This document shows, piece by piece, positions 4,850-5,074 of a stretch of 5,074 nucleotides of DNA. A model generated the notes under the pieces. That model was not told the DNA's origin, searched no databases, and was given only the letters and a program-made list of their open reading frames with translations. Each line of letters begins with the position of its first letter. Position 1 is the first letter of the stretch. The position numbers and the translations under genes are program-made. Source of the stretch: Desulfurococcales archaeon (GTDB taxonomy: Archaea > Thermoproteota > Thermoprotei_A > Sulfolobales > AG1); assembly GCA_026990885.1 (NCBI GenBank), contig JALXCO010000196.1:1-5074 (forward strand), written 5' to 3'.

Positions 4850-5074
4850 GTGTCTGCAGCAGCAAAATTTGGGGCCCCATTCCTGATTATCGGTATACTG
4901 ATCGGGCTAGGCATAGGGTTCTTCGTGTTTCCACAGCAAGCTCAGCAACAGCCAGCAGCACCAGCTCCAGGCGCTGAAACAGTAACAGTTACCGAGACAA
5001 AAACAGTCACTGAAACAAGAACCGTGACAGCTGAAGCGGCCAAGCCTATGTATAGGTGGAATGTTAAGCTCTCC
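4850..5074 (+). CDS. Membrane-anchored Thr-rich-stalk protein, probable ABC solute-binding protein (N-terminal part)
   Basis: Seventy-five codons are visible before the right edge. A GTG start gives MSAAAKFGAPFLIIGILIG and one hydrophobic segment (about 7-27), then a Gln/Ala/Pro linker (28-42), then a Thr-rich stalk with two TET(K/R)TV hexads (48-53 and 54-59), and the start of a folded domain at PMYRWNVKLS (66-75). This anchor-stalk-domain layout is common in crenarchaeal extracellular solute-binding proteins, where Thr/Ser stalks are often glycosylated. There is no cysteine, so it is not a lipoprotein, and no clear signal-peptidase site is visible. The gene directly follows the importer ATPase and permease, both of which lack a binding protein upstream, so it most likely captures their substrate. 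Other anchored surface proteins with such stalks, or a TRAP-type (DctP-like) binding protein, cannot be excluded because the domain has barely begun. Expression from its own promoter would allow more binding protein than permease. Confidence 0.72.
   Translation, partial: MSAAAKFGAPFLIIGILIGLGIGFFVFPQQAQQQPAAPAPGAETVTVTETKTVTETRTVTAEAAKPMYRWNVKLS

Noticed and set aside
1..5074. CRISPR arrays, insertion sequences, attachment sites or defence genes
   Set aside because: There are no spaced direct repeats, transposase motifs, terminal inverted repeats or integrase-type sequences. Gene content is metabolic and transport only.

Overview
The window looks like the chromosome of a thermophilic archaeon, most likely in the Thermoproteota (crenarchaeal/TACK) branch. 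The signs are near-exclusive AGG/AGA arginine codons, heavy ATA isoleucine use, archaeal TATA boxes in AT-rich spacers, GGTGAT-type Shine-Dalgarno sites at short spacing, ATGA start/stop overlaps, GTG starts, and a solute-binding protein with an N-terminal membrane anchor and a Thr/Val/Glu-rich stalk instead of a lipobox. I cannot name a genus.

Layout: (1) Positions 1-39, minus strand, hold the first 13 codons of an FAD/NAD(P)-binding flavoprotein that runs off the left edge. (2) Positions 40-305 are a divergent intergenic region. It holds a TATA box readable in both directions, a strong GC-rich hairpin with weaker stems downstream, a 17-bp perfect AT palindrome and two candidate TATA boxes for the rightward operon. 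(3) Positions 306-4760 hold five tightly packed plus-strand genes, with overlaps of 4, 4 and 14 bases and one 1-base gap. They encode a homocitrate/isopropylmalate-synthase-type enzyme, the large and small subunits of an isopropylmalate dehydratase/homoaconitase-type hydro-lyase, and the ATPase and permease of a nitrate/sulfonate/taurine-class ABC importer. (4) Positions 4761-4849 hold T-rich terminator-like tracts, an AT-rich repeat and a promoter. (5) From 4850 to the right edge is the start of a membrane-anchored, Thr-rich-stalk protein, most likely the solute-binding protein of the importer.

Together, the synthase would condense a 2-oxo acid with acetyl-CoA, and the two-subunit iron-sulfur hydro-lyase would move the hydroxyl group of the product, as in leucine, lysine (aminoadipate) or coenzyme B 2-oxo-acid elongation. 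No cognate decarboxylating dehydrogenase is visible in the window. All three enzymes depart from the usual family motifs (LREGDQ and HTTDLH in the synthase; GSCAG and STRNF in the large subunit; GSSRPA and RVFTEP in the small subunit), so the substrate is probably not the textbook one. The same transcript continues directly into importer genes, which suggests that uptake of a small organic anion is linked to this pathway. That divergent cassette with its fused importer is the most interesting content here; its actual substrate cannot be read from sequence.
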